A stretch of 64,000 nt of DNA from Pseudomonadota bacterium (GTDB lineage Bacteria > Pseudomonadota > Gammaproteobacteria > Acidiferrobacterales > Acidiferrobacteraceae). The notes beneath the pieces are model-generated. The model made no database searches and was not told the origin of the DNA. It worked only from the letters and a program-made list of their open reading frames with translations. The stretch covers positions 31,750 through 95,749 of the forward strand of contig JAKARI010000006.1 in NCBI GenBank assembly GCA_021819245.1, read 5' to 3'. This document shows, piece by piece, positions 32,500-41,954 of the stretch (its first letter is position 1; each line of letters opens with the position of its first letter). A program made the translations under genes and the position numbers.

Positions 32500-32718
32500 A
32501 TGGCGAACCTGACCCTGCGAGAGGTCCCGGAGTCCCTGCACGGGTGGCTCAAGCAGCAGGCGACGCGGCATCGCGGTTCCGTCAACAAGGAGGTGTTGGA
32601 ACTCCTGGAGGGCCTGCAACGTGGCACGACCACGGCAGCCCCGAAAGACCCTGAAATCAAGCCCGCACCCCCCCCTGGATATCGGCCGACGGTGTGCGAT
32701 GTTGCCGGTTCTCGATAG
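32500..32718 (+). CDS. FitA/VapB-like ribbon-helix-helix antitoxin with a frameshifted tail
   Basis: A 72-residue reading frame. The first 45 residues (MANLTLREVPESLHGWLKQQ and KEVLELLEGL) are a good FitA-type RHH DNA-binding domain. After a C8 tract at 32668-32675 the frame reads PGYRPTVCDVAGSR, which has no family likeness. One base fewer in that tract would switch to DIGRRCAMLPVLDRRPEADI and LGYDADGFP, a typical VapB toxin-binding tail. DNA binding may therefore be kept while toxin binding is lost in the present frame. Confidence 0.72.
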   Translation: MANLTLREVPESLHGWLKQQATRHRGSVNKEVLELLEGLQRGTTTAAPKDPEIKPAPPPGYRPTVCDVAGSR

Positions 32719-32767
32719 GCGCCCGGAGGCGGATATCCTGGGCTATGACGCCGATGGATTTCCGGGA
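32675..32767 (+). pseudogene. Out-of-frame VapB C-terminal tail
   Basis: In the frame shifted by one base from the antitoxin, the codons read DIGRRCAMLPVLDRRPEADI and then LGYDADGFPG. This is the conserved C-terminal pattern of PSK/Rv0623-type VapB antitoxins (RRCAALPVLD...DEILGYDEHGLP). No start codon of its own gives a complete antitoxin, so it is either the tail of the RHH gene before it, cut off by slippage in the C8 tract, or a remnant of a second antitoxin. Confidence 0.7.
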
Positions 32768-32772
32768 TCTCT

Positions 32773-33165
32773 GTGGTCGTCGGCTCATCCGCGCGGATCA
32801 GTATTCTCCTCGGAGGGCCCGAGGCGGATCGTGTGGCGCGCGCCTTGGCCTATAGCGCCGATACGGCCATGATGGCGGCGAACCGGCTTGAGGTCGCCTT
32901 GGTGATCACGAGCCGGACGGGTTCGCAAGGTGAGCGCCTCCTTGGGAATGTGATGGAGCACGCCGGTGTCCGGGTGGTCGCCGTGGACGCGGAACGCGCG
33001 CGAGGGGCCCTTGCGGGTTGGTTGCGCTTTGGCCGGGGGCGGCACCCAGCCGGATTGCATTTTGGAGAGTGTTTTTCGTATGCCTTGGCCCGGCAGCGCG
33101 GTGAGCTTTTGTGATTCCAGGGTGACGGCTTCGGAAAGACGGACGTGATGCCAGCCGTCCGATGA
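32773..33165 (+). pseudogene. VapC-like PIN-domain toxin, catalytically degenerate and stop-truncated
   Basis: Starting at GTG 32773, the frame matches VapC: MVVGSSARISILLGGPEAD, AANRLEVALVI, RRFGKGRHPAGLNFGD-like LRFGRGRHPAGLHFGECFS and YALARQRGELL. The first catalytic Asp of the usual MVVDTSAL is Gly here and the Asp of FGDC is Glu. An in-frame TGA at 33112-33114 interrupts the gene just before FQGDGFGKTDVMPAVR, which matches the usual end (LLFKGDDFxxTD). An active ribonuclease is therefore unlikely. Confidence 0.78.
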
Positions 33166-33438
33166 AGCCGCCGGACTCGCACTACGAGGCAGGGTCAGCC
33201 TGACAGCAAGGCGCGGCTCGTGGTCCTGTCTATTCCAGGCGGTCGCAAAGCCCCAACCGCGACGGGACACGCACAAGGCGCTCGCCCTGACCGGGCCCAT
33301 CGCCACCCGTAAAAGCGCGCTGATCGCCCCGGTTGCGATGCGCCTGCCCCCATTCTTGCGCCGAGTGTCTACTATTGGGCGTACATAGCGGTAGAGTTGG
33401 GGTGGCGCAAGACGCAGGAGGGCCGGCCGGCGCGGGCG
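33166..33438. other. Intergenic region downstream of the VapC remnant
   Basis: No gene or clear structured element is seen. With the stop-truncated tail of vapC it makes up the more than 300 bases before the DUF2784 gene. Confidence 0.45.
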
Positions 33439-33816
33439 ATGATGAGATTCTCTGGGGCCGATGCGGTGCTCGTCGTGCATTTTGCCTATGTGGCGTTCGT
33501 GGCCAGCGGCTATGTGCTGATTCCGGCGGGGGTATGGCGTGCGTGGCGCTGGACACGCAGCGCCCGGTACCGGGTGTTGCATGCCGCCGCGATCGGCTAT
33601 GTCGCGCTCGAGCAGTTGTACGGTATCACCTGTCCCCTGACGCGGTGGGAGTATAGGCTGCGCGGCGGCACCGGCACGCCGCACGCCTTCGTGCCGCGGT
33701 TGTTTCAGGAGATACTGTTCCATGAGTGGCCACCGGCGGTCTTCACGGGGCTCTATCTGGGGCTTGTCGCCTGGGCGCTGGTCTATTGGTGGCGGTGGCC
33801 GCCCGATCATTTCTAG
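33439..33816 (+). CDS. DUF2784 family membrane protein
   Basis: A 125-residue membrane protein with three or four hydrophobic segments. The pattern DAVLVVHFAYVAFVASGYVL at the start, LEQLYGITCPLTRWE in the middle and FHEWPPAVFTGLYLGLVAWA at the end fits DUF2784, a family of unknown function. ATG 33439 is favoured because it puts the first helix at the usual place; an upstream start at 33397 would add a basic tail. It precedes uppP by 76 bases, with a separate promoter between them. Confidence 0.82.
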   Translation: MMRFSGADAVLVVHFAYVAFVASGYVLIPAGVWRAWRWTRSARYRVLHAAAIGYVALEQLYGITCPLTRWEYRLRGGTGTPHAFVPRLFQEILFHEWPPAVFTGLYLGLVAWALVYWWRWPPDHF

Positions 33817-33837
33817 GCCGCGCCATTCGCGGTTGTC

Positions 33838-33866
33838 TTGGCGCATGCAGGCCGCTCCTTTATACT
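33838..33866 (+). promoter_or_regulatory. Sigma-70 promoter of uppP
   Basis: -35 TTGGCG at 33838-33843, a 17-base spacer and -10 TATACT at 33861-33866, with the start of uppP 27 bases beyond. Confidence 0.72.
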
Positions 33867-33892
33867 GCCGTGAACATGTCGAGGGGTACCGA

Positions 33893-34720
33893 ATGCAGCT
33901 CGGGCAGATGCTGGCGTTGGCGGTGGTGCAAGGCGTTACCGAACTTTTTCCGATCAGTAGCCTAGGTCACAGCGTCATTATCCGCGCCATCTTTGGCTGG
34001 CATATCTCCAAGGCGAGCCCGGACTTCCTGCCGTTTCTGGTAGTGCTTCATGTCGGCACGGCGAGCGCCCTGTTGTTCTATTTCTGGCGCGATTGGCGCG
34101 ATATCTTGGCTGGTCTCTGGCGCTCGCGCGGGCGCGCGAGCAACGAGCAGGCGCGACTTTTCTGGCTGCTGGTGGTGGCGTCGATACCGGCGGGCCTGAT
34201 CGGTCTGCTGTTTGAAAAACGGATCAAGCTCTTGTTCGCCAACCTCCTGGTGGCGGCCATTTTCCTTATAGTCAACGGCATCGTGCTCTTGATAGGCGAC
34301 GTGCTTAAGAGGCGCCGCCCGGATCACACCCTGGAGCACATGACTTGGGGCAAGGCCCTGGTCATAGGGGCCGCGCAGGCGTTGGCGCTCATACCCGGGA
34401 TGTCGCGCTCGGGGGTGACGGTTGTAGCCGGGCTTGGCAAGGGCTTCGACTACGCGGTGGCGGCACGCTTTTCGTTTCTCATGGCGACCCCCATCATCGG
34501 CGCGGCGGCCGTGCTCGAGGTCCCGAAACTTTTCCGGATCACCGGCCACATCGATCTCGGCGGGATCTTTCTGTCGGGCGTCCTCGCCGGAGGTTTCGCC
34601 TACCTCAGTACCTGGATCCTGATGCGCTATTTCCGCAAACAGGAGGTGCAGGCCCTGCGTCCGTTCGGCTACTACTGTCTCATGGCCGGGGCGGCTGCGC
34701 TCGCATGGTACTTCGCTTAA
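33893..34720 (+). CDS. uppP: Undecaprenyl-diphosphate phosphatase (UppP/BacA)
   Basis: Recycles the C55 lipid carrier by dephosphorylating undecaprenyl diphosphate, and so gives basal bacitracin resistance. It has 275 residues and about eight helices. The catalytic first motif reads VQGVTELFPISSLGHSVI (the second motif residue is Leu where most members have EFLPIS) and the second, PGMSRSGVTVVAG, is intact. ATG 33893 was chosen for the family N terminus MQLGQMLALAVVQG. Confidence 0.94.
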   Translation: MQLGQMLALAVVQGVTELFPISSLGHSVIIRAIFGWHISKASPDFLPFLVVLHVGTASALLFYFWRDWRDILAGLWRSRGRASNEQARLFWLLVVASIPAGLIGLLFEKRIKLLFANLLVAAIFLIVNGIVLLIGDVLKRRRPDHTLEHMTWGKALVIGAAQALALIPGMSRSGVTVVAGLGKGFDYAVAARFSFLMATPIIGAAAVLEVPKLFRITGHIDLGGIFLSGVLAGGFAYLSTWILMRYFRKQEVQALRPFGYYCLMAGAAALAWYFA

Positions 34721-34748
34721 AGGAAGCCCCTCCCCGGGTCACAGAGGC

Positions 34749-36431
34749 TCAAGGCCAGTCGTTGCCAGGCATGCCTGCGGTCTGTGTGTGCTGCGGCGGG
34801 ACGAGAATGGTGTCGCGTGGCGGATGCGTCTGATCGGGCTTGGGGTAGTCGCGGGAATAGTGCAGGCCGCGGCTTTCCGTGCGTGATTGCGCCGAGCGGA
34901 TGATGAGCTCGGCCACCTGGACCAGATTGCGCAGCTCGATCAGATCGTTCGAGATCTTGAAGTTGGCATAGTACTCGTGAATTTCATGGTTTAAGAGCTT
35001 AACGCGGTGCAGGGCGCGCTCGAGGCGCTTATTGGTGCGGACGATGCCGACGTAATCCCACATGAAACGGCGCAGCTCCTCCCAGTTATGCGAGACCACC
35101 ACCACCTCATCGGCGTCCGTTACGCGGCTTTCGTCCCACGGGGGGAGCGCAACCCGTGGCGGCACAGCGGACAGGCGCGCAACGGCATCGCGGGCCGCGG
35201 CGCGCCCGAGCACCAGGCATTCGAGCAGCGAGTTGCTGGCCAGGCGGTTGGCGCCATGGAGGCCGGTGCAGGCGCATTCGCCGATTGCATAGAGCCCGGC
35301 AAGGTCGGTGCGGCCGCGCAGGTCTGTCAGGATGCCGCCGCAGGTGTAGTGGGCCGCCGGCACTACGGGGATTGGCCCCTTGGCCATGTCATAGCCAAAG
35401 CTGAGGCAGCGCTCGTAGATGTTTGGGAAGTGCTCGACGATGAAGGTGCGCCCCTTATGGCTAATGTCGAGGCCGACCGCATCAAGCCCAAGGCGCTTCA
35501 TCTCGCTATCGATGGCGCGTGCGACGATGTCGCGCGGGGCGAGTTCGGCGCGCGCGTCGTAGTCCGGCATAAAGCGCGTGCCGTCGGGGAGCCGCAAAAG
35601 CCCGCCCTCGCCACGCACCGCCTCCGAAATCAGAAACGATTTGGCCTGCGGATGGTAGAGGCAGGTCGGATGGAATTGCACGAACTCCAGGTTTGCGGTG
35701 CGACAGCCCGCCCGCCAGGCCATGCTGATGCCGTCGCCCGTCGAGGTATCAGGGTTGCTGCTGTAGAGATAGGCCTTGGATGCCCCCCCGGTGGCGAGCG
35801 CGGTCAGGCGCGCGCTATACGCATGGACCGCGCCGGTGCCCTTGTCCAGGGCGTAGAGCCCGAGACAGCGGTTGGCGCCGGCCATCCCGAGTTTGGCGCT
35901 GGTGATGAGGTCGACTGCGATATGATCGGTCAGGATATGGATGCGCGGGTGGGCCGCGGCCTTGGCCGCGAGCGTGGTCACGACCGCCCGCCCGGTGGCG
36001 TCGGCGGCATGGATGACGCGCCGTTGGCTATGGCCCCCTTCGCGCGTCAGATGGTAGTGGCCCTCAACGCAGGTGAATGGGGCGCCTTCGGCGATCAGCC
36101 AGCGGATGACCTCGGGGGCCTGTTCGACCACAAATCGCACCGCGTCCTCCCGGCACAGGCCGGCGCCGGCATCGAGCGTGTCCCTGATATGGGATGCAAA
36201 CGAATCCTCGGGGCTCAAGACCGCGGCTATGCCGCCTTGGGCATAGAGGCTCGAACCGTCGATGAGTCCGTCTTTGGCAAACAAAGCGACCCGGCCATGG
36301 TCTGCGAGGTGCAGGGCCATGGTCAGGCCCGCGAGTCCGGAACCTATGACCGCGAAATCACAATCATAGGATCCCGAGTCTATGAGTTTCTTCATGGCGA
36401 TGCGACGCGTCGGCGTGTTTTGCGTTATCAT
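34749..36431 (-). CDS. nadB: L-aspartate oxidase
   Basis: Oxidises L-aspartate to iminoaspartate with FAD, the first step of de novo NAD synthesis; NadA is not in this window. It has 560 residues. It has the FAD-binding motif [18 protein letters not shown] at the N terminus, [41 protein letters not shown] and [20 protein letters not shown]. It differs from SdhA by lacking the covalent His context and by its length. ATG 36431 is preferred; ATG 36395 (MKKLIDSG) is possible. It is divergent from rpoE, the conserved neighbour pair in gammaproteobacteria. Confidence 0.95.
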   Translation of the reverse strand: MITQNTPTRRIAMKKLIDSGSYDCDFAVIGSGLAGLTMALHLADHGRVALFAKDGLIDGSSLYAQGGIAAVLSPEDSFASHIRDTLDAGAGLCREDAVRFVVEQAPEVIRWLIAEGAPFTCVEGHYHLTREGGHSQRRVIHAADATGRAVVTTLAAKAAAHPRIHILTDHIAVDLITSAKLGMAGANRCLGLYALDKGTGAVHAYSARLTALATGGASKAYLYSSNPDTSTGDGISMAWRAGCRTANLEFVQFHPTCLYHPQAKSFLISEAVRGEGGLLRLPDGTRFMPDYDARAELAPRDIVARAIDSEMKRLGLDAVGLDISHKGRTFIVEHFPNIYERCLSFGYDMAKGPIPVVPAAHYTCGGILTDLRGRTDLAGLYAIGECACTGLHGANRLASNSLLECLVLGRAAARDAVARLSAVPPRVALPPWDESRVTDADEVVVVSHNWEELRRFMWDYVGIVRTNKRLERALHRVKLLNHEIHEYYANFKISNDLIELRNLVQVAELIIRSAQSRTESRGLHYSRDYPKPDQTHPPRDTILVPPQHTQTAGMPGNDWP

Positions 36432-36531
36432 AGTGGCTTTACCCTTTTTATTGCAAAACAGGCCGCCGAGGCGATCGATACGCCCACCTATGACGACTGC
36501 CATGGACATCGCAAAATCTTTGCCTAGGGGC

Positions 36532-36558
36532 GAACCTTTTCTTATGGCCGTGGTCAGT
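36532..36558 (+). promoter_or_regulatory. Candidate sigma-E autoregulatory promoter of rpoE
   Basis: GAACCT at 36532-36537, a 16-base spacer and TCAGT at 36554-36558 resemble the sigma-E consensus (GGAACTT, about 16 bases, TCTGA). The element lies only 6 bases before the GTG start, so either the transcript is nearly leaderless or translation starts at the TTG at 36579. Confidence 0.4.
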
Positions 36559-36563
36559 TACAA

Positions 36564-37166
36564 GTGGCGGGAAGCCCTTTGAGCGACAATCCGGATCAGA
36601 GCCTCGACCAGGAACTCGTGGCGCGTGTCAGGAACGGCGAGAAGGGCGCGTTTGATCTGTTGGTGCGCAAGTATCAGCACAAGATCGGCAAGCTCGTGGC
36701 CCGCTATGTGTATGACAGGACCGAGGTCGAGGATGTCACCCAGGAGGTCTTCATCAAGGCCTACCGGGCGTTGAGCGGCTTTCGCGGGGAGAGCGCGTTC
36801 TATACTTGGCTGTATCGTATTGCGATCAATACCGCCAAGAATCATCTCGTCTTCCAGGGACGGCGGCCGCCGTCTTCCGATCTCGAGGCCGACGAGGTGG
36901 AGCTGGCCGAGGAAGGCGCGAGCCTGCGCGAGATCGCGACGCCTGAGCATGGCGTTTTGACCGATGAGATCGCGCGTACCGTGGTGCGGGCGCTGGAGGC
37001 CTTGCCGGAGGATTTGCGCACGGCCATTACGCTGCGCGAGATAGAGGGGTTAAGCTACGAGGAGATCGCCGCGATCATGGAATGTCCCATCGGGACCGTG
37101 CGGTCACGGATCTTCCGGGCACGCGAGGCGATAGACAAGGAATTGAGGCCGTTGCTGGAGCCGTGA
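36564..37166 (+). CDS. rpoE: RNA polymerase sigma factor RpoE (sigma-E)
   Basis: ECF sigma factor for the envelope stress response. It has 200 residues from GTG 36564; TTG 36579 would give a shorter N terminus closer to the E. coli one. Region 2 reads FDLLVRKYQHKIGKLVARYV and DVTQEVFIKAYRALSGFRGE; region 4 reads LPEDLRTAITLREIEGLSYE and EIAAIMECPIGTVRSRIFRA. The match to E. coli RpoE is strong throughout. It is followed by rseA and rseB, so it is held inactive by RseA and released by regulated proteolysis. Confidence 0.96.
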   Translation: MAGSPLSDNPDQSLDQELVARVRNGEKGAFDLLVRKYQHKIGKLVARYVYDRTEVEDVTQEVFIKAYRALSGFRGESAFYTWLYRIAINTAKNHLVFQGRRPPSSDLEADEVELAEEGASLREIATPEHGVLTDEIARTVVRALEALPEDLRTAITLREIEGLSYEEIAAIMECPIGTVRSRIFRAREAIDKELRPLLEP

Positions 37167-37191
37167 TGGGCTTGGTGGGCGGAGAGGGCGT

Positions 37192-37764
37192 ATGAAAGAG
37201 ACACTGTCGGCGTTGATGGACGCGGAACTCGAGATCAAGGAGCGGAGGAGGGCGCTCGATGCGGTGGCAGATGACGATGAGCTGCGGGCCGCGTGGGGCC
37301 GCTATCACATGGCCCGCGCGGTATTGCGTGGGGAATGGGACGGCGAGCCCCGCTGGGATCTGTCGACCCGCGTCCTTGCCGCCCTGGCCGAAGGCGAGTC
37401 CGGGGCTGCGGCGCAGGCCTTTTGGGGCCCCCTTGGACGCCACAGGGGCCGTCAGGCGCTGCGTTTTGCGCTCGCCGCCTCTTTGACGGCCGCGGCCGCC
37501 TTGTTTGCCCTGCGTATGGCGGTAGTGGCCACCCCAGCCCCCTCCGGAACCCCCATGCAGACGGCACTTTCTGCGCCGTTGCCGACACCGCCGCAGTATG
37601 TGGAAAGGGCGCACTGGCAAGGCCCTCAGTGGCGGCGGCGGCTGAACGCCTTTCTGCTCGAGCATTCCGCGGTCGCGCCTTTGGCTGGGATAAACGGGCT
37701 TTCCTACGTGCGGCTGGCGGCCTATAACGGCCCGCCATCGCGGGGGGCGCAGAATAAGCCATGA
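37192..37764 (+). CDS. rseA: Anti-sigma-E factor RseA
   Basis: A 190-residue single-pass inner membrane protein. The N-terminal cytoplasmic domain (MKETLSALMDAELEIKERRR and LRAAWGRYHMARAVLRGEW) is the sigma-E binding RseA_N fold. A transmembrane helix spans about 91-112, and a short periplasmic tail would be the substrate of DegS and the partner of RseB. It starts 25 bases after rpoE and overlaps rseB by 4 bases. Confidence 0.92.
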   Translation: MKETLSALMDAELEIKERRRALDAVADDDELRAAWGRYHMARAVLRGEWDGEPRWDLSTRVLAALAEGESGAAAQAFWGPLGRHRGRQALRFALAASLTAAAALFALRMAVVATPAPSGTPMQTALSAPLPTPPQYVERAHWQGPQWRRRLNAFLLEHSAVAPLAGINGLSYVRLAAYNGPPSRGAQNKP

Positions 37765-38741
37765 GGGGTGTGCGGCCGCTGTTTACCGCAAGCCTTGTGC
37801 TGGTGAGCGGCGCCGCCTGTGCGGAGGGCGCGCGGGCATGGCTCGAACGCATGCAGGGCGCCGCCCACACCCTGAATTACACCGGTACCTTTGTCTATCG
37901 TCATGATGGCCTGTTGGCGGCCATGCACATCGTGCATCGCGTGGCCCGTGGCCGGGTGACGGAGCGCCTCACCACCCTCGACGGGCGCCGCCAGGTGATC
38001 ATTCGCCGGCACGGGCGCATCGCCTGCTATCTCCCCCATGATCGCGTGGAATTCATTGAGCAGCGTGTCATGGCGCTGAAGTCCTTTCCGGCGATCATTC
38101 CGGCCCACGTAAAGCCCCTGCATCGATTCTATGCCATTCACATGGGGGGTCTGGGGCGGGTCGCCGGTATGATCGCGCGGGAGATCGTGATCGATCCGCG
38201 TGACGCCTACCGCTATGGGTACCGGCTGTGGGCGGACCGCAAGAATGGTCTGCTGCTTAAGGCCACGGTCATGACCTACCATGGCAAGACAGTCGAGCAG
38301 TTCCTGTTTACGCGCCTGCGCCTGCATCGCGCGATCCCGGCCTCTGCGGTCGGACCCGTGGGCGTCAGGGATGCGAAGACCTACAAAAAGGAACGCGGCG
38401 AGCTCTTTCCCGACCCCACGCCGACCTGGACGGTGGCGAGAGTCCCCCCGGGATTTCGGCTGGCGATGCACCTGATGCGGCGCATGGCGGGCCATAAGGG
38501 GATCGTTCAGCACCTTGTCTATTCGGATGGCCTTGCGGGGGTGTCGGTGTTCATAGGCCGGCGTGTGCATGGCGCGGCCGTGCACGCGCAGCTCTTTCGC
38601 CTGGGGGCCTTGCATGTGTTTCGTACGGTCGTCGATCACAGGGTGATCACAGCCCTCGGGGACGTGCCGACCGTGACGGTCGAGACCATGGCGCTCTCCG
38701 TGCGGCCCCTGGCCTCGAGGGTGAAGGTGGCGGCACGCTGA
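37761..38741 (+). CDS. rseB: Sigma-E regulatory protein RseB (MucB)
   Basis: A 326-residue periplasmic protein with a signal peptide (LFTASLVLVSGAACA-EG). The start of the mature part, WLERMQGAAHTLNYTGTFVY, is the MucB/RseB signature, and the LolA-like fold follows with many beta strands. A C-terminal domain with LRLGALHVFRTVVDH-type sequence completes it. RseB protects RseA from cleavage until it senses misfolded envelope components. No mucD (degP-like) gene follows; the next gene is lepA. Confidence 0.92.
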   Translation: MRGVRPLFTASLVLVSGAACAEGARAWLERMQGAAHTLNYTGTFVYRHDGLLAAMHIVHRVARGRVTERLTTLDGRRQVIIRRHGRIACYLPHDRVEFIEQRVMALKSFPAIIPAHVKPLHRFYAIHMGGLGRVAGMIAREIVIDPRDAYRYGYRLWADRKNGLLLKATVMTYHGKTVEQFLFTRLRLHRAIPASAVGPVGVRDAKTYKKERGELFPDPTPTWTVARVPPGFRLAMHLMRRMAGHKGIVQHLVYSDGLAGVSVFIGRRVHGAAVHAQLFRLGALHVFRTVVDHRVITALGDVPTVTVETMALSVRPLASRVKVAAR

Positions 38742-38886
38742 CGCCGGGGTGGCCCCGTGGGCCCTGTGATGGCGGGCCGCGGCGATCAGGCATCCCGCCA
38801 GGGCCTGCGTGGGCGGGTGTCGAGGCCATCGGGCGCGCCTGTCGATCTGCCCCGGTATCTTTATTAAGATTTCTCCAGTGAGAGAG

Positions 38887-38915
38887 TTGGTGCGACCCGT
38901 GAAACCCGGTATGAT
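38887..38915 (+). promoter_or_regulatory. Sigma-70 promoter of the lepA operon
   Basis: -35 TTGGTG at 38887-38892, a 17-base spacer and -10 TATGAT at 38910-38915, 57 bases before the lepA start. It separates the lepA-to-acpS cluster from rseB. Confidence 0.65.
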
Positions 38916-38972
38916 GCAGCGACATATCCGTGACAGGTTTGCGCGGTAAACGTCCACGCCCTAAGGCCAAGC

Positions 38973-40766
38973 TTGCAAGATCGCATTCGAAACTTCTCGA
39001 TCATCGCCCATATCGATCATGGCAAGTCGACGCTCGCCGATCGCTTCATTGAGTACTGTGGAGGCTTGAGCGCGCGCGAGATGGAAAGCCAGGTGCTCGA
39101 TTCCATGGACCTCGAGCGCGAACGCGGGATCACCATCAAGGCCCAGAGTGTGACGTTGCATTATGTCGCGCAAGACGGCTTGACCTACGAGCTGAATCTG
39201 ATCGATACTCCCGGACATGTCGATTTTTCTTACGAGGTCTCGCGTTCACTGACAGCGTGCGAGGGGGCGCTTTTGGTGGTCGATGCCGCGCAAGGGGTGC
39301 AGGCCCAGAGCGTGGCCAATTGCTACACCGCCGCCGAGCTCAATGTCGAGATCGTCCCGGTCTTGAACAAGATCGACCTGCCGGCAGCCGACCCCGAGCG
39401 GGTGGCGCGCGAGATCGAGGATATCATTGGGGTGCCGGCCGGCGGCGCCATTCGCGCCAGCGCCAAGACGGGGGAAGGCATACGCGACATTTTGGAGGCG
39501 GTCGTGGCCTTGGTGCCGCCGCCCAAGGGGGATGCCGGCGCCCCGCTTAAGGCGCTTATCGTCGACTCCTGGTTTGACACCTATCTCGGCACGATCGCGC
39601 TGGTACGCGTGGTCGATGGGGTCCTCGCTCGCGGCATGCGCATCCGCATGATGGCGGGCGGCCGCGACTATGATGTCGAGCAGGTGGGGGTCTTTACCCC
39701 GAAGCGGCTGGCCGTGGATGCGCTGCGAACCGGCGAGGTCGGTTATGTGGTGGCGAACATCAAGGACGTCAAGGGGGCACGGGTGGGGGATACCATCACC
39801 GATGCCAAGCGGCCGGCGCAGAAGCCGCTGCCGGGCTTCAAGGAGATCAAGCCACGCGTGTTTGCCGGGCTTTATCCCATCGAGGCCGGGGATTACGACG
39901 GGTTTCGCGAGGCCCTAGACAAGCTCAAGCTCAACGATGCGTCCTTGCATTTCGAGCCCGAGACCTCGGAGGCGCTCGGATTTGGGTTTCGCTGCGGGTT
40001 TCTCGGCCTTTTGCACATGGAGATCATTCAGGAGCGCCTCGAACGCGAATATGGCTTGAACCTGATCACGACCGCCCCGACGGTGGTCTATGAGGTGGAA
40101 ACCACTCAAGGGGAACGCCTGCGCATCGATAACCCTGCGCGCCTGCCCGAGGTGGGCAGCATTCGTGAGATCCGCGAGCCGATCATCGCCTGCCGCGTGC
40201 TGGTGCCTCAGGAGTACCTGGGCCCGGTCATTCAGCTGTGCGTAGAAAAGCGCGGCGTGCAGACCGACCTGCGATTTCTCGGGCGCCAGGCCATGCTGTC
40301 GTACGAGCTGCCGCTAAACGAGGTGGTCATGGATTTTTTTGACCGGCTGAAATCCTTAAGCCGCGGTTACGCCTCGTTTGAGTATGATTTTGTGGAATTC
40401 CGCGCCGCCGATCTCGTGCGGGTCGATGTGCTGATCAACGGCGACCGGGTGGATGCCCTGTCGATCATCGTTCATCGCGCCCAAAGCCAGTACCGGGGGC
40501 GGGAGCTGATACATCGGCTGCGCGAGCTGATCCCGCGGCAGATGTTCGATGTCGCCATTCAGGCGGCGATCGGCGCCCATGTGATCGCCCGCGAGACCGT
40601 CAAGGCCCTGCGCAAGAACGTTACGGCCAAGTGCTACGGCGGCGACGTCAGTCGCAAACGCAAGCTACTCGAACGTCAAAAAGAAGGAAAGAAGCGTATG
40701 AAACAGCTCGGGTCCGTTGAAATTCCGCAAGAGGCATTCCTCGCTGTGCTGCGGGTGGACAAGTAA
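38973..40766 (+). CDS. lepA: Translation elongation factor LepA (EF-4)
   Basis: Ribosome-dependent GTPase that helps initiation and biogenesis and back-translocates stalled ribosomes in vitro. It has 597 residues from TTG 38973 (reading [20 protein letters not shown]). The G motifs are AHIDHGKST (G1), RGITI (G2), DTPGHVDF (G3) and NKIDLPAA (G4). The unique C-terminal domain includes [20 protein letters not shown]. It heads the conserved lepA-lepB-DUF4845-rnc-era-recO-pdxJ-acpS cluster. Confidence 0.97.
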   Translation: MQDRIRNFSIIAHIDHGKSTLADRFIEYCGGLSAREMESQVLDSMDLERERGITIKAQSVTLHYVAQDGLTYELNLIDTPGHVDFSYEVSRSLTACEGALLVVDAAQGVQAQSVANCYTAAELNVEIVPVLNKIDLPAADPERVAREIEDIIGVPAGGAIRASAKTGEGIRDILEAVVALVPPPKGDAGAPLKALIVDSWFDTYLGTIALVRVVDGVLARGMRIRMMAGGRDYDVEQVGVFTPKRLAVDALRTGEVGYVVANIKDVKGARVGDTITDAKRPAQKPLPGFKEIKPRVFAGLYPIEAGDYDGFREALDKLKLNDASLHFEPETSEALGFGFRCGFLGLLHMEIIQERLEREYGLNLITTAPTVVYEVETTQGERLRIDNPARLPEVGSIREIREPIIACRVLVPQEYLGPVIQLCVEKRGVQTDLRFLGRQAMLSYELPLNEVVMDFFDRLKSLSRGYASFEYDFVEFRAADLVRVDVLINGDRVDALSIIVHRAQSQYRGRELIHRLRELIPRQMFDVAIQAAIGAHVIARETVKALRKNVTAKCYGGDVSRKRKLLERQKEGKKRMKQLGSVEIPQEAFLAVLRVDK

Positions 40767-40767
40767 C

Positions 40768-41538
40768 ATGTCCCTCGACGATTTTTCGCAATGGCTGGTC
40801 GGCCTGCTCTTTGTGAGCGGGATCCTGTGGGCGGTCGATGCCCTGGTGCGCAAGGACAAGACCAAGCCGCCGCCGCTGTATGCCGAATACGCGCGGTCAT
40901 TTTTTCCGGTCATCCTCGTGGTGCTGCTGATCCGCTCGTTTGTGGTAGAGCCGTTTCGCATCCCCTCGGGGTCCATGATCCCGACCCTGCACGTAGGCGA
41001 CTTTATCCTAGTGAACAAGTTCGCCTATGGGCTTAGGCTGCCTATCGTGCACACCAAGATCCTTTCATTAGGCGAGCCCAAGCGCGGCCAGGTGGTGGTA
41101 TTCCGCTATCCGAAGAACCCTTCCATAGACTACATCAAGCGCATCGTCGGCCTTCCGGGCGATCGCATCACGTGTTTCAAGAATAAGCTGTATATAAACG
41201 GCAAACTGATCCCGCATTATCATAAGAAGCCGTATCTCTATACCGAGCAAAACGGCCAGGCCCTGGAGGCATATCGGTACACTGAGAAGCTCGGACAGAT
41301 TACGCATCACATCATCCTGATCCCGGGGCTTGCGCCGGGAAAGCGCATGCATTTCGTAGTCCCCCCGCATGAGTATTTCGTCTTGGGGGATAATCGGGAT
41401 TTGAGCGATGATAGCCGATACTGGGGCTATGTCCCACAGCGAAATCTGGTGGGCCGGGCGTTTATGATCTGGTTTAGCTGGAACACGGCGCGCGGCGGCG
41501 GCATCGATTTCAAGAGGATAGGACGGAGCATCCCCTAA
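40768..41538 (+). CDS. lepB: Signal peptidase I
   Basis: Inner membrane serine peptidase that removes Sec and Tat signal peptides. It has 256 residues. Two N-terminal hydrophobic segments (about 8-25 and 45-63) are followed by the catalytic serine in IPSGSMIPTL, the lysine in YIKRIVGLPGD, and box E as GDNRDLSDDSRYWG. It starts one base after the lepA stop. Confidence 0.96.
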   Translation: MSLDDFSQWLVGLLFVSGILWAVDALVRKDKTKPPPLYAEYARSFFPVILVVLLIRSFVVEPFRIPSGSMIPTLHVGDFILVNKFAYGLRLPIVHTKILSLGEPKRGQVVVFRYPKNPSIDYIKRIVGLPGDRITCFKNKLYINGKLIPHYHKKPYLYTEQNGQALEAYRYTEKLGQITHHIILIPGLAPGKRMHFVVPPHEYFVLGDNRDLSDDSRYWGYVPQRNLVGRAFMIWFSWNTARGGGIDFKRIGRSIP

Positions 41539-41570
41539 AATTACGGGTACATCCGCAGGAGGAGTTTATC

Positions 41571-41954
41571 ATGGCGTGGCGAAGGGAGCGCGGTGCGTCG
41601 TTATGGAGTGTGCTGGTATTCGTGGTCGTCGTCGGGTTTTGGGTATTCGTCGGCTTTAGGATCGGGCCGTCGTATCTGAATAATTGGCAGATCGAAAAGG
41701 GGCTCGCGAGTGTCGCTCTGCAGCCAGGGGCGCGCACCCAGGATCGCCAGGACCTGCGCGCAGCCGTACGGCGGGAGTTTTCGGTAGGCTACGTGGGCCA
41801 GGTCTCGGTGCACAAGGACCTGCATTTCGAGCGCAATGCGCACGGACTGCGGGTCATGGTGTTCCGCTACCATGTCCTCATACCGATCATGGGTAACGCC
41901 TCGGCGTACCTCGATTTCGTGGATCGCCAGACGGTGACCGGGGCCGGGAATTGA
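41571..41954 (+). CDS. DUF4845 family membrane protein
   Basis: A 127-residue protein with one N-terminal helix (about 13-31, VLVFVVVVGFWVFVGFR) preceded by Arg residues, and a periplasmic domain. DUF4845 proteins lie between lepB and rnc in many gamma- and betaproteobacteria; the function is unknown. The AGGAGG ribosome site is clear. It overlaps rnc by 4 bases. Confidence 0.9.
   Translation: MAWRRERGASLWSVLVFVVVVGFWVFVGFRIGPSYLNNWQIEKGLASVALQPGARTQDRQDLRAAVRREFSVGYVGQVSVHKDLHFERNAHGLRVMVFRYHVLIPIMGNASAYLDFVDRQTVTGAGN

Noticed and set aside
35007..36527. 506-residue plus-strand ORF
   Set aside because: Antisense to nadB, with low-complexity composition and no family features.
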